DNA of 64,000 bases from Acidobacteriota bacterium (lineage in GTDB: Bacteria > Acidobacteriota > Terriglobia > Terriglobales > SCQP01). The notes beneath the pieces were generated by a model. That model did no database searches. It had not been told where the DNA came from and worked only from the letters and a program-made list of their open reading frames with translations. Each line of letters begins with the position of its first letter. Position 1 is the stretch's first letter. The stretch is taken from positions 1 through 64,000 of the forward strand of contig DAIDIE010000023.1 of the NCBI GenBank assembly GCA_027459505.1. The letters are read 5' to 3'. This document shows positions 17,879-26,987 of this stretch, in pieces. The position numbers and the translations under genes were made by a program.

Positions 17879-18636
17879 AGGCCTTGCTCCTGAGTATGGG
17901 AATCGGATTTCGGGGAATCGAAATGAATCGCGCGGGCGAAATTATCGGCGCCGATCAGCAGTTCGGCATTATAGACAGCGCCTCGCTGACTGGCAGCGGT
18001 CATACCCGGTGACAGGTGGACGCCGAGCGCGCCCAGCGCCGTCGCGCTCAACTGCACCGGAACCACTGCCGCATCCTTCAGCGGTAACATCGGGTTGGAG
18101 TAGGGAAGGGGGATCCAGCCCTTGCGCACCAGCGCCAGCGAGTTTCGCAATGCGGCGGGAACGGTCACGTGCCCGCGATGCGTTTTTGCCAATTTCTGAA
18201 GACGATGCCCCGTAAGGTTCCGGGCGGCTGGCCTGGCCGCAATCAAGGGCTTCGCGGTTTGTGCCGTGCGGGCCGTGTGTCCCTCACCAATCGGCATGTG
18301 TTCGCTCCCCGCCGCGACCTGCACCGCGGGAATCGATTGTCCATCGGCCGAAGCCGTACGCACGCCAGTATTGCTCTGAGAATGAAACAGCAGCCAACCC
18401 GCTACGCCGCAAAGCAGCAGCGCGGCGGCCACTCCCGCCCAGCGAGGGTTCCAGCGGCGCGCGTGAAACACGGTGGATCCCTGGCGGGCCTCTTGCATTT
18501 CGCGGAACTCATCCAGCAGCCGCAGGTGCACCTGCTCCGGAGTGCTGCGCTGATCTCGCCGCCCCAACTCGCTCAGCGCCCCGGCCAGTCCCGTCTCTTC
18601 CCCGTGCTCGCTTGGAAAACGCTTTTCAAACTTCAT
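17875..18636 (-). CDS. Membrane-anchored anti-sigma factor-like protein
   Basis: A 253-residue protein with a soluble N-terminal region (about 1-65) and one transmembrane helix (about 70-88, AGVAAALLLCGVAGWLLF). A C-terminal extracytoplasmic part of about 160 residues follows. The topology and the position directly after an ECF sigma gene, with start and stop overlapping (ATGA), are typical of anti-sigma factors. No zinc-binding HxxxCxxC motif of the ZAS type is visible, so the inhibitory domain is of another or a diverged class. The extracytoplasmic part would sense the unknown signal. Confidence 0.7.
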   Translation of the reverse strand: MKFEKRFPSEHGEETGLAGALSELGRRDQRSTPEQVHLRLLDEFREMQEARQGSTVFHARRWNPRWAGVAAALLLCGVAGWLLFHSQSNTGVRTASADGQSIPAVQVAAGSEHMPIGEGHTARTAQTAKPLIAARPAARNLTGHRLQKLAKTHRGHVTVPAALRNSLALVRKGWIPLPYSNPMLPLKDAAVVPVQLSATALGALGVHLSPGMTAASQRGAVYNAELLIGADNFARAIHFDSPKSDSHTQEQGL

Positions 18637-19328
18637 GATTCTTTTCCTCTACGGTTCCGCTGCAAGCGCTCCTGCAACAGCTTGTGGGCGCGGTGCCGCC
18701 GGGACGCGATGGTTCCCGTCCGGCAGCGCAGAATGCGCGCCGCCTCCTGGTAGGGCATCTCCTGCAGATCGCACAGCACCACCACCTCGCGGTACTCCCA
18801 GGGCAAGGCGGCCAGCGCTCTTGACAACTGCGCCAGCTCCTGCCGGCGCGACAGTTCCTCACTGACGTTGTCAGGGCTGGGTGGCTCCCCGGCTAAGGTT
18901 CCCGGCTCTTCCCAGGAGACCTCCCTCCGCCCGCGCCGCCATTGGTCCACAAGACGATGGCGCGCCACGCCAAACAAGTAGCTCCGCAGTGATCCCCTTC
19001 CCGGCCGGAACCCTTGCGGAGAGCGCATTAGCTCCACAAACACGTCGTGGACAAGTTCCTCGGCGAGCCCATTGGGCGCTCCCATCTGCAGCGCGAAGCG
19101 ATAGAGCGGCGCGTGGTGAGCACGATAAATCTCGGTAAACGCCGCCTCCTCGCCCTGCCGCAGGCGTGTGGCAAGCTCCACCTCGCCCGGAGCTGGAGCT
19201 TGCGCCAGAGAGCTGTCCACCGGGGCCGAGTGGCTTGCTTCGGCTTGGGGATCGTCCGCGCGCGGACCAGCCGAATCCGGAACGCAGCCGGATGGGGAAG
19301 CCAGTTTGAAAACCAGAGTGGGCGGCAT
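18633..19328 (-). CDS. RNA polymerase ECF sigma factor
   Basis: The protein has 231 residues from the ATG at 19328, preceded by a GAAGGGAG Shine-Dalgarno. An unlikely earlier in-frame start at 19448 would add 40 residues. Region 2 is visible (FTEIYRAHHAPLYRFALQMG, then AEELVHDVFVELMRS and SYLFGVARHRLVDQWRR), as is region 4 (LAALPWEYREVVVLCDLQ, then PYQEAARILRCRTGTIASRR). The first 50 residues or so are a variable extension. It heads a three-gene operon with its anti-sigma factor and an exported protein, and is divergent from the exported protein gene at 19536. Autoregulation through the 207-nt divergent region is likely but not shown. Confidence 0.92.
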   Translation of the reverse strand: MPPTLVFKLASPSGCVPDSAGPRADDPQAEASHSAPVDSSLAQAPAPGEVELATRLRQGEEAAFTEIYRAHHAPLYRFALQMGAPNGLAEELVHDVFVELMRSPQGFRPGRGSLRSYLFGVARHRLVDQWRRGRREVSWEEPGTLAGEPPSPDNVSEELSRRQELAQLSRALAALPWEYREVVVLCDLQEMPYQEAARILRCRTGTIASRRHRAHKLLQERLQRNRRGKES

Positions 19329-19535
19329 CTCACTCCCTTCAACGTTGCATTCGCACCGGGAGGGACGTTTCTTCCCCAAAATATTACAGAGCGCACCTGG
19401 CCGGAAGCGAGTCCCATGCCGCCAGGAGAAATGCCCACGCCAACACACATACGCAAAATCTTTAGAGTCCGGCGTATGATTATGCCTGACGAGCCAGGGC
19501 TAGGCCGATATGCGGGCTGACCTGCGGGTTGGGGC

Positions 19536-20645
19536 ATGTACTCCATCGCTCAAAATAATGCGCTGACGGCAGCGGCTCGCCTGGGTCTCTTCTGCCTGAC
19601 TGTCGCCGTCCTCTCCAGCGCGCCAGCACTGGCGCAGAAGGCCCTCCCGGTTCAATTAAGAAGCGAGTCCACGCAATTGCGGTCCTTGCGCACGGATCCC
19701 TCGCAAGGGCTGTCCAATGCCATTGGGCCATCCGCAGGCGCCGGCATCATCAAACTACAGAACCTTCTCGGCAGGTTCATCGTTTCGGAAGTGAGGCGCC
19801 GGGACACCGCATCCGCCTGGCGCAGTCCTTCCGAACTTGCGGGCTTGCTGAACCGCGACCTGACGTTAGCGATCGGGGTGAGCAACATGCAACCTGGTCT
19901 GGCTGCGGGAAACGATCTCGGCGCGGTTGCTCCTATCCGCGTCGCCGGTGGCCACGGCAGTGGAGTTCTCATCGTCACCGCCGCGGTCGGCCTGCCCTGC
20001 GGAGAAACGCAAGCGCTGTATGGGTTTCGGGTCGGCGAGAACCTCCGGGCGAGTACCTCGCCTGCCCCGCGGCAGCGTCGGCAGCCACTGCCGAGGCCCG
20101 GGGTGTCTTCTACAGCCGCGTCGGACCTGATCTTTGTTCACCGGGCGCGGCGGATCGAAGGCGAGGAGGACGGCATCGAGGAGGCCGAAGTCGCCACGCT
20201 TCCACGTCATCAAGGCAGGCGGCGGCTCGCAGTGGTCTCCATGCATGCAGCCTGCACGTCCATATGGAATACGCTAACCGTGGCAGTGTTCGAAACGGGG
20301 CCGGATCCTTATCGTCCGAAGCTCATATGGAACCGGTCGTTTCTTGCGGAATCGGAAATCCCGCCGCCTTCCTTCAGCTTGAAAGCCGCGGGTGAAACCC
20401 TGGAGCTCTCTTTCATGGGGCACAACGCACTTGGGTGGATCAGGCGCCATGTCGTGCTCAACGCTGAAAACGGCAAAATCTGCCAGAGGAGCGAGCCACC
20501 GAGTCCTCCCTGCGGGAGGAGATCGCAGGTCGAGGGCCGCGAAATTCCCCCGGGGTGGGAAGGGCGGCTCCCTCGCGGGGGAGAGGAGCCCGGCATCGGC
20601 GGATTAACGTTCTCACTGGAGAACGTGCCAGCGACCCAACGGTAA
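19536..20645 (+). CDS. Exported hypothetical protein with repeat-derived C-terminus
   Basis: A 369-residue frame with a clear signal peptide (hydrophobic residues about 15-34, cleaved near ALA-Q). The N-terminal half (to about residue 170) and the part around residues 240-315 look coding. The middle (about 170-235) is Arg/Pro-rich and could hide a pair of frameshifts. The last 50 or so residues are encoded by dispersed repeat R1 (20487 onward), so the native C-terminus has been replaced or extended by repeat insertion. It is divergent from the ECF sigma operon and may be under its control. No family was recognised. Confidence 0.6.
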   Translation: MYSIAQNNALTAAARLGLFCLTVAVLSSAPALAQKALPVQLRSESTQLRSLRTDPSQGLSNAIGPSAGAGIIKLQNLLGRFIVSEVRRRDTASAWRSPSELAGLLNRDLTLAIGVSNMQPGLAAGNDLGAVAPIRVAGGHGSGVLIVTAAVGLPCGETQALYGFRVGENLRASTSPAPRQRRQPLPRPGVSSTAASDLIFVHRARRIEGEEDGIEEAEVATLPRHQGRRRLAVVSMHAACTSIWNTLTVAVFETGPDPYRPKLIWNRSFLAESEIPPPSFSLKAAGETLELSFMGHNALGWIRRHVVLNAENGKICQRSEPPSPPCGRRSQVEGREIPPGWEGRLPRGGEEPGIGGLTFSLENVPATQR

Positions 20646-20686
20646 GCAATGCCAGCGGGCGGCTCAGGAGACGAGGCCGTGCCTCC
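20487..20686 (+). repeat. Dispersed structured repeat R1, copy B
   Basis: It matches 27177-27356 over the whole length but is more diverged, with an extra CCCCGGGGTGGG-like insert near 20548-20560 and changes around 20601-20665. The hairpins TCCTCCC/GGGAGGA (one loop change), GGCTCC/GGAGCC and ACGTTCTC/GAGAACGT are conserved. It overlaps the 3' end of the exported-protein gene at 19536-20645 and lies between two convergent genes. Confidence 0.88.
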
Positions 20687-20787
20687 AGATTGCGTTTACG
20701 CGCAAAAGCTTTTCGCTGCGCGACTCGACCGGGAGGAGGTTAAGAACTTGAACGCAACTCACGGCCCTCGGGACCAACCGCCAGGCC

Positions 20788-23700
20788 TTAAGCCACACGC
20801 GAGAGCCGTCCGCCGCCTCGGTTGCCGCGCCAGAGCAGGACGGCGGCGCCGATCGCCGCACCGGCTGCGACCGCTAAAGCGGCCGCGGCGCGCAGCATGC
20901 CGCTTCGAACCTGCTTCTCGCGCGGCGCCATGATGGCGCTCTCCACCCAGGGCTGCGCTTCCGGGGCGCGTCCCTCTTGTAACGCCATCTGCATGACTTC
21001 GGCGATGTGCAGCGCGTGGCGATCGCTGAGTTGCTGAATCTGTTCGCGGCAACTGAAGCCGTTGGCGATGATCAGGGTGGCGGCATCGGCTTGGCGCACT
21101 TTGGGCAGCAAGGAGTGTTCGCCGACTTTGCGGGAGATATCGTACTTGTCCTCTTCAAAGCCAAACGAGCCCGCCATGCCGCAGCAGCCGGAGGGCAGCA
21201 GTTCCGCATCGAGCCCCATGCGCGCCAGCTGTTCCGCCTCCGCATCCATCTTCATGACCGCTTTGTGATGGCAGTGGCCCTGCACGATGGCGTGGTGAGA
21301 AAGGTGAGGCGGCTGGTAGTCCGCCTTGTGTTCCAGGAATTCGCTGAGCAGCAAGACCTGTTTGCCGAGCTTTTGCGCTTCCGGGCGATCGGGGTAAAGT
21401 TCGCCAAGCTCGTCGCGGAAGACGGCGGCGCAACTGGGCTCTAGAACCACGATCGGCGTGCCCGCATCGATCTCCGGACGCAGCCGCTTCATGGTGGTGT
21501 TCAAATAGCTTTTGGCGCGGTCGAGCATTCCGTAGTCATAGAGCGGGCGGCCGCAACAGAAATGTCCTGCGGGAACGCGCACGCGGTACCCGGCGTTTTC
21601 CAGCACGTCCACGGCGGCCTGCGCGGTCCAGGGCATGAAGTAGTTATTAAACGTATCGGGCCACAGAATGACTTCGGGAGCGTGGTCCGGCATGCGTTGC
21701 GGCCGCAGGCGTTGTTCGCGGCGTGCAAACCAGCTCTGGAAATTTTCCGGAGCAAAGGCGGGAATGTGACGCTCCTGCGGCATGCCCGCCATCCATTTCG
21801 CCACCGCGCTGACCCCTGGCGTCTGCGTTGCCAGGTTCACCAGGCTGGGAGCGACGGAAGCCAGCCGCGCCCAACGATCGATCCAGCCGAAAGCGTAGGC
21901 ATGGCGCGGGCGCAGCCGTCCTTTCCAGTAGTGATAAAGAAACTCGGCTTTGTAGGTGGCCATATCGACATTGACCGGGCAATCGCCTTTACAGCCTTTG
22001 CAGGAGAGACACAGGTCCAGGCCTTCTTTGACCTCCTCGCTCTTCCAGCCCTGCTGGATGGGCCCTTTTTCCAGCATTTCCCAGAGCAGGTGAGCGCGGC
22101 CGCGGGTGGTATGGCGCTCCTCGCGGGTCACCATGAAGCTGGGGCACATGGTATTGTTATCCGCTTCATCGGAGTGCGTGCGCCGGCATTTCCCAATGCC
22201 GACACAGCGCAGCACCGCATGCGAAAAGGCGCCACCGTCATTGGGGTAGTTGAAAACAGTCTTGGGCTCCCAATGGGGATAGCTCCGCAGGCGCAGGTTG
22301 TCGACGACCGTATAGGGATCGACGATCTTGCCGGGGTTCATGCGATTGCGCGGATCCCAAAGCGCTTTAAACTCGCCGAAGGCGCGCACGATTTCGGGGC
22401 CGAACATGCGGGGCAGGAACTCGGCGCGTGCCTGTCCATCGCCGTGCTCGCCGGAGAGCGACCCGCCCATGGAGGAGACCAGATCGGCGGCGTCGCCGAT
22501 AAACCGATGGAACTTGCGCCGCCCGCCGTTGCTGCGCAGATCGAAATCGATGCGGCAATGCAGGCAGCCCATGCCGAAGTGCCCGTAAAGGGCGGCACGG
22601 TAGTCGTATTTTTGCAACAGCTTACAGAAGGAGCGCAGGTAGTCGCCCATTTTTTCCGGAGCGACGGCGGAATCTTCCCATCCCGGCCAGGAGTCGTTCT
22701 TGCCGGGGATGAACGCGGTGGCGCCCAATCCCGATTCGCGCGCCTTCCAGACATGCTGTTCCTCTTCGCGGTCCTGGTAGAGGCGCATGTTGGGTGCATG
22801 CGGTTTCGCGCCCAGGCTGGACATCATGCGGTGCGCCTGCTCCTCGGCTGCGGCGCGTGTGTCGCCGCCGAACTCAACCAGCAGCCAGCCTTTGCCCCCG
22901 GGCAGGTACTTGAGCGATTCGCGATGCACGCCGGTCGCCTTCATGTCTTCGACCAGCATTTCGTCCATGCCTTCCAAGCCCGTCGGCTGAAAGGGAAGCA
23001 CGGCGGGAACCGCATCCGCGGCCTGGTAAACATCCGGGAAGCCGAGAACGACCAGGACGCGCTCGGCGGGGTTATGCACCAGCCGCATGCGGGCTTCGAG
23101 GATGGCCACCAGCGTGCTCTCGGACCCAACCAGCGCACGGGCGAGGTTGTAACGGCCATCGGGGCCAGGCAGCAATTGATCGAGGTTATAGCCGGAGACG
23201 CGGCGCGGGATGTCCGGAAAACGCTCGTGAATGAGCCGGGCGTAGCGCTGGCGGATTTGGCGGATTCCGTTCATGATTTCCGCCTGGCGGCCACCGGCCG
23301 CAAGCCAGCGCTGCTCGGCGGCTTCATCCATCCAGCCCACGTTGAGTCGCGTGCCGTCGTAGGTGAGGATTTCTAGCTCTTCGGTGTTGTCGACCGTCTT
23401 GCCGGCCATTTGCGCGTGGATGCCGCAGGAGTTGTTGCCCAGCATGCCCCCCAGCGTGCAGTGATTGTGGGTGGCGGGATCGGGGCCAAAGGTGAGGCCA
23501 TGCTGGAGGGCCTGATTGCGCAGGTCGTCCATAATGACGCCGGGCTGCACGCGCGCCCACTTCTGCCCGGCGTTGATTTCCAGCACCCGGTTCAGGTATT
23601 TCGACCAGTCGACGATGACGGCGACGTTGCAGCACTGCCCGGCAAGACTGGTGCCGCAGCCGCGCGAGAGCAGCGGAATGTCGTGTTCGCGGCAGACACT

Positions 23701-23919
23701 CACAGTCGCGACTACGTCATCGATGCTGCGAGGGAGAACAACGCCGATGGGAACCTGGCGGTAGTTGGAAGCGTCCGCGGCGTAAAGCGCACGCGTTCCA
23801 GAATCAAAGCGCACCTCTCCTTCCACCACGGAGCGGAGATGCTCCTCGACGTGGGCGACGGTGCGGGGGGCGAAAGACTTCGGATGCGACGGCTCGGGCT
23901 TCAGCTTACGCAGGTGCAT
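20788..23919 (-). CDS. Fused FAD-linked oxidase and (Fe-S) oxidoreductase, D-lactate dehydrogenase/YdiJ-like, with C-terminal membrane segment
   Basis: A 1043-residue protein. The N-terminal half is a VAO-type FAD-binding oxidase (PLLSRGCGTSLAGQCCNVAV near residue 80; HCTLGGMLGNNSCG near 150). The C-terminal half is GlcF-like, with a ferredoxin-like motif (CLSCKGCKGDCP, about residue 640) and two CCG cysteine-rich motifs (HFCCGRP and SGCCGMAGSFG). Relatives oxidise D-lactate or 2-hydroxyacids and pass electrons to the respiratory chain. About 35 residues at the end form a predicted transmembrane helix (AAAALAVAAGAAIGAAVLLW) with a basic tail, an unusual addition that would anchor the enzyme. 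It lies 56 nt downstream of the debranching-enzyme start on the same strand. Confidence 0.9.
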   Translation of the reverse strand: MHLRKLKPEPSHPKSFAPRTVAHVEEHLRSVVEGEVRFDSGTRALYAADASNYRQVPIGVVLPRSIDDVVATVSVCREHDIPLLSRGCGTSLAGQCCNVAVIVDWSKYLNRVLEINAGQKWARVQPGVIMDDLRNQALQHGLTFGPDPATHNHCTLGGMLGNNSCGIHAQMAGKTVDNTEELEILTYDGTRLNVGWMDEAAEQRWLAAGGRQAEIMNGIRQIRQRYARLIHERFPDIPRRVSGYNLDQLLPGPDGRYNLARALVGSESTLVAILEARMRLVHNPAERVLVVLGFPDVYQAADAVPAVLPFQPTGLEGMDEMLVEDMKATGVHRESLKYLPGGKGWLLVEFGGDTRAAAEEQAHRMMSSLGAKPHAPNMRLYQDREEEQHVWKARESGLGATAFIPGKNDSWPGWEDSAVAPEKMGDYLRSFCKLLQKYDYRAALYGHFGMGCLHCRIDFDLRSNGGRRKFHRFIGDAADLVSSMGGSLSGEHGDGQARAEFLPRMFGPEIVRAFGEFKALWDPRNRMNPGKIVDPYTVVDNLRLRSYPHWEPKTVFNYPNDGGAFSHAVLRCVGIGKCRRTHSDEADNNTMCPSFMVTREERHTTRGRAHLLWEMLEKGPIQQGWKSEEVKEGLDLCLSCKGCKGDCPVNVDMATYKAEFLYHYWKGRLRPRHAYAFGWIDRWARLASVAPSLVNLATQTPGVSAVAKWMAGMPQERHIPAFAPENFQSWFARREQRLRPQRMPDHAPEVILWPDTFNNYFMPWTAQAAVDVLENAGYRVRVPAGHFCCGRPLYDYGMLDRAKSYLNTTMKRLRPEIDAGTPIVVLEPSCAAVFRDELGELYPDRPEAQKLGKQVLLLSEFLEHKADYQPPHLSHHAIVQGHCHHKAVMKMDAEAEQLARMGLDAELLPSGCCGMAGSFGFEEDKYDISRKVGEHSLLPKVRQADAATLIIANGFSCREQIQQLSDRHALHIAEVMQMALQEGRAPEAQPWVESAIMAPREKQVRSGMLRAAAALAVAAGAAIGAAVLLWRGNRGGGRLSRVA

Positions 23920-23975
23920 ACCTGCGCAGATGCACGCGCGCCTGCCTGAGGAGGCACGCTGGCATGTTTTCGGCG

Positions 23976-26264
23976 TCAGGCGGCAAGCGAGTCGATCAGG
24001 TCTTCAACGCGACGCAAAGGCGAACTATATAAAGACCACGGCGAGGCCTGGCGGATAAGGTGCACGGTTCCGTGCTGCTCGAGGACTTCGATTTCGGTCT
24101 TGGCTTCACCGTGCTTCTGGGGGGTGCGGTAAAAGCGCAGATCGAGGCGGGCTTCGCCCACCCGGATATGGCGCAGAGTGAACTCCGGCAGCCAGTCGGG
24201 CAGGTGGGGATCGTAGAACAAGGTCTTGAGCGGAGCGTAGGGGTACAGCCCCAGCATCATTTGCACTGCGACCAATATGGCGCCCGCCGACCAGGCCTGG
24301 GGCGAGCAGGAGTGGGGATAGACGGCGGGAAAGGGGTGGCGCTCGTCTTTCTGGTGGCCGCTGAAGACCTCGGGAAGCCCATCGAAGGGGAAGATGCGGG
24401 AGACTTCCAGCAGGCACTCCAGCAACTGGTGCACGCGCGGAATAACACCGTAGCGGCGCAGGCCGACCAGGATTGCGGCGTTTTCCGCAGGCCACACCGA
24501 ACCGCGGTGGTAACTGTAGGGATCAAAAGCGGGGTGCAGGCTGGAGAGCGTGCGGACGCCCCATCCAGTAAACAATTCCTGGCTGAAGAGGCGCGCGACC
24601 GTATCTGGCACGTGCTCCTGGTCGAGAATGCCGGTGGCGAGCGCGTCGCCCGCATTGGAGGCAATCGAGCGCACCTGTTTACCGCGGCGGTCCAGCGCGA
24701 GGGCGAAATAGCGCTCCTTTTCCATCCAGAAGTGGTCGTTAAAGCGCTTTTTCAGGGCGCGGGCGCTGAAGAACTGGCGCGCCGCTTCGGCACGGTCGCC
24801 GGTCACCCAGAGCAGTTCGGCAAAGCGCAGCTTGGCCTCGTAGACAAAGCCCTGCTCCTCGCAAGTAGCGATGGGGTCTTTGACGATACGGCCGTCCGGG
24901 TAGACGATGGCGTCGCCGGAATCTTTCCAAGCCTGATTTTTCAGCCCTTGCGAGGAGCGGGTGCGGTATTCGTACAGGCCATCGTTATTGAGGTCGCCGT
25001 AGCGGTCCACCCAGGCCATGGCGTCGCGGATAGCTGGCAGGTGGGCGCGTGCGCGGTCGAGGTCTCCGGTCCAGTGGTAGAGCTCGGAGAGCACGATGGC
25101 GGAAAAGGGAGAGCTGGTGACCTCGCCGTAGTAGCGGCCCTGGGGAACATAATTCAAGGCGGCCGCGGGGCCAATGCGCGCCTCATGCAGCATCTTGCCG
25201 GGCTCGGCATCGCGCCAGGCATTGTCCTCATGCGATTGCCACTGCCGCATGACATGAAGAGCTCCTTCCATGATGCTGGTGGTGAACAGGCCGGCTTGCC
25301 ACGCCACCGTGAGCTCATCGCGGCCGAAGATGCCGAAATATCGGGGGACACCGGCGTTGGGCACCCAGCCCCAACCCGCGGGCGAGACGGGGTGATCGGT
25401 GTCGAAGAGGCGCAGGGCAGTGAGATCGCGCTGTGCGCGGAGCAGGGAGGCCTCGAGCTGCGCGGCGGGGCGCTCCCCAGTTGCCGCATGCGCCTGCCGC
25501 TCCGATTCGAAGCCGCAGCGCTGCTCGCGCTCCTCGGGAATCTGGTAGTAGCTGAAGCACCCCGGCGGCGGATGAAGCACCCGCTCGTCAATGAAGCCGG
25601 TGGCGCGAATGCAGATGTGAACTGTCTGGTGCGGCTGAAGGGCCAACTGGATGGTCAGCGCCTTGCGATTCAGCCGGGTGCCGGGTGGCAGTCCGGAGAA
25701 GTCGAGCCGGATGCCGCGCGTGGTGCGTTTGCCCTGATGGTGCGCCTCGTAGTCCCAGCGAATCCAGGGCGACGGGCCGTTTTGTTCGATCGCCACGCGC
25801 GTTTTTCCCTTTTGCATCCGCCGGCCGCTGGAGACCTCGAACCAGTCCGCGAAATCAGCCGCATACAACAGGCGCAGACCTGTTTTGCGCCTCCGCATGC
25901 TGAAATTGGTGATCTCCACATCCTGATGGAAGCCGTCCCAAACGGCGGTGGCGAGCAGAAGCTGAATAGTGGACTCGGTTCCGCTCTGGGCTTCACGTAA
26001 CTGGTCGGCGCCGAAACGGCGGTGTTTGTCAGGTGGCGCGATCAGGTAGGATAGCTGGGAGTGCTCTACCACCCGGCTGGACTCTACCAGGTAGCTGGGC
26101 GCCTGCAACTGCCATTCCAGGCGCGAGAGGAGACGCGTCTCATCCGCGTAAAACCCCTGCGCGTTGGGATCGCGAATGTTGCCGTCCCGCTCAGACCAGA
26201 AGACTGAGCGGTTGTGCCAGCAGTAGCTGGTGTTGGGGTTCACTTCGAGGCGGATGAGGTCCAT
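23976..26264 (-). CDS. Amylo-alpha-1,6-glucosidase / glycogen debranching-type enzyme
   Basis: A 762-residue protein with an N-terminal GDE_N_bis-like beta-rich domain (about 1-270; SVFWSERDGNIRDPNAQGFY) and a GH15/GH63-like (alpha/alpha)6 barrel (about 300-690; IFGRDELTVAWQAGLF, GDLNNDGLYEY, HRGSVWPAENAAIL). Family members trim alpha-1,6 branches of glycogen or process trehalose-like sugars. No signal peptide is present, so it is probably cytoplasmic. It is transcribed toward the FAD/Fe-S oxidase gene. Confidence 0.9.
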   Translation of the reverse strand: MDLIRLEVNPNTSYCWHNRSVFWSERDGNIRDPNAQGFYADETRLLSRLEWQLQAPSYLVESSRVVEHSQLSYLIAPPDKHRRFGADQLREAQSGTESTIQLLLATAVWDGFHQDVEITNFSMRRRKTGLRLLYAADFADWFEVSSGRRMQKGKTRVAIEQNGPSPWIRWDYEAHHQGKRTTRGIRLDFSGLPPGTRLNRKALTIQLALQPHQTVHICIRATGFIDERVLHPPPGCFSYYQIPEEREQRCGFESERQAHAATGERPAAQLEASLLRAQRDLTALRLFDTDHPVSPAGWGWVPNAGVPRYFGIFGRDELTVAWQAGLFTTSIMEGALHVMRQWQSHEDNAWRDAEPGKMLHEARIGPAAALNYVPQGRYYGEVTSSPFSAIVLSELYHWTGDLDRARAHLPAIRDAMAWVDRYGDLNNDGLYEYRTRSSQGLKNQAWKDSGDAIVYPDGRIVKDPIATCEEQGFVYEAKLRFAELLWVTGDRAEAARQFFSARALKKRFNDHFWMEKERYFALALDRRGKQVRSIASNAGDALATGILDQEHVPDTVARLFSQELFTGWGVRTLSSLHPAFDPYSYHRGSVWPAENAAILVGLRRYGVIPRVHQLLECLLEVSRIFPFDGLPEVFSGHQKDERHPFPAVYPHSCSPQAWSAGAILVAVQMMLGLYPYAPLKTLFYDPHLPDWLPEFTLRHIRVGEARLDLRFYRTPQKHGEAKTEIEVLEQHGTVHLIRQASPWSLYSSPLRRVEDLIDSLAA

Positions 26265-26363
26265 GGCGGAAGAGACTGTGCCCTCTGCTCCAGAGATGCC
26301 TATTCGGGGGATAGACGTTCGCTTGCAGGCCTGAATCCGTAGGATTAGTAGTGGCGCAACGGC

Positions 26364-26987
26364 TCACCGGCTCGAAGCCAACAGTAAGCAAATGGTTTGT
26401 ACAAGGACCTTGAAATCGGCAGTGCCGCTACGCCGTTCGAGGTAGGCCAGCGAGAGGGCGAGCTTTTGCGGCATGACCAGCTCACAGTAGGCGCGCTCGG
26501 CATCGGAGTGCTGGGCCAGAAACTCCGCTTCGTTTCGCCAGGCGAGGGTGGCCGGATCGGTCAGCCCTGGCCGCACTTGCAGGAGGCGTTGGTACTGCAG
26601 TGGGAAGCGCTCCACGTAGCCAGGCAGTTCGGGGCGGGGGCCGACAAAGCTCATGTCGCCGCGGAGGATGTTCCAAAGCTGTGGCAGCTCGTCCAACCGC
26701 CAGCGGCGCAGGCGCTTTCCGGCGGACGTGATTCGGCACTCATTGAAGCTGCTCAGCCCGGTACCGTCAGGCCGCATGGTACGGAACTTCAGGATCGTAA
26801 ACGGCGTTCCGTAGCGCCCGGCCCGTTGCTGTCGAAACAGGACGGGGCGACCGGACGTAGCCCACACCCAACCCGCGAGCACCAGCAATGCCGGAGTGAG
26901 CAGAGCCAGCAAAACAACTGCGAGCACGGCTTCGAACCAACGCGGCAGACCCGCTGGCGGCGGCTCAGGGCTCAATGCGGGCTTCAT
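26364..26987 (-). CDS. Bacterial sugar transferase (undecaprenyl-phosphate glycosyl-1-phosphate transferase family)
   Basis: 207 residues from the ATG at 26987. One N-terminal membrane helix (about 16-40) is followed by the conserved catalytic domain: FRQQRAGRYGTPFTILKFRT, RRWRLDELPQLWNILRGDMS and FVGPRPELP. It corresponds to the C-terminal catalytic module of WcaJ/WbaP proteins, without the multi-TM N-terminal domain. It would transfer a sugar-1-phosphate to undecaprenyl phosphate to start exopolysaccharide or O-antigen synthesis. It overlaps the end of the Trm112-like gene by 23 nt. No other glycan-assembly genes are adjacent. Confidence 0.9.
   Translation of the reverse strand: MKPALSPEPPPAGLPRWFEAVLAVVLLALLTPALLVLAGWVWATSGRPVLFRQQRAGRYGTPFTILKFRTMRPDGTGLSSFNECRITSAGKRLRRWRLDELPQLWNILRGDMSFVGPRPELPGYVERFPLQYQRLLQVRPGLTDPATLAWRNEAEFLAQHSDAERAYCELVMPQKLALSLAYLERRSGTADFKVLVQTICLLLASSR

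Noticed and set aside
21562-23376. Long plus-strand open frame (604 codons) opposite the FAD/Fe-S oxidase
   Set aside because: The oxidase frame carries cofactor motifs; the antisense frame shows none and has no start signal.
24060-26000. Long plus-strand open frame (646 codons) opposite the debranching enzyme
   Set aside because: Same reason: the real gene is the 762-residue minus-strand enzyme with family motifs, and the plus frame is a GC shadow.
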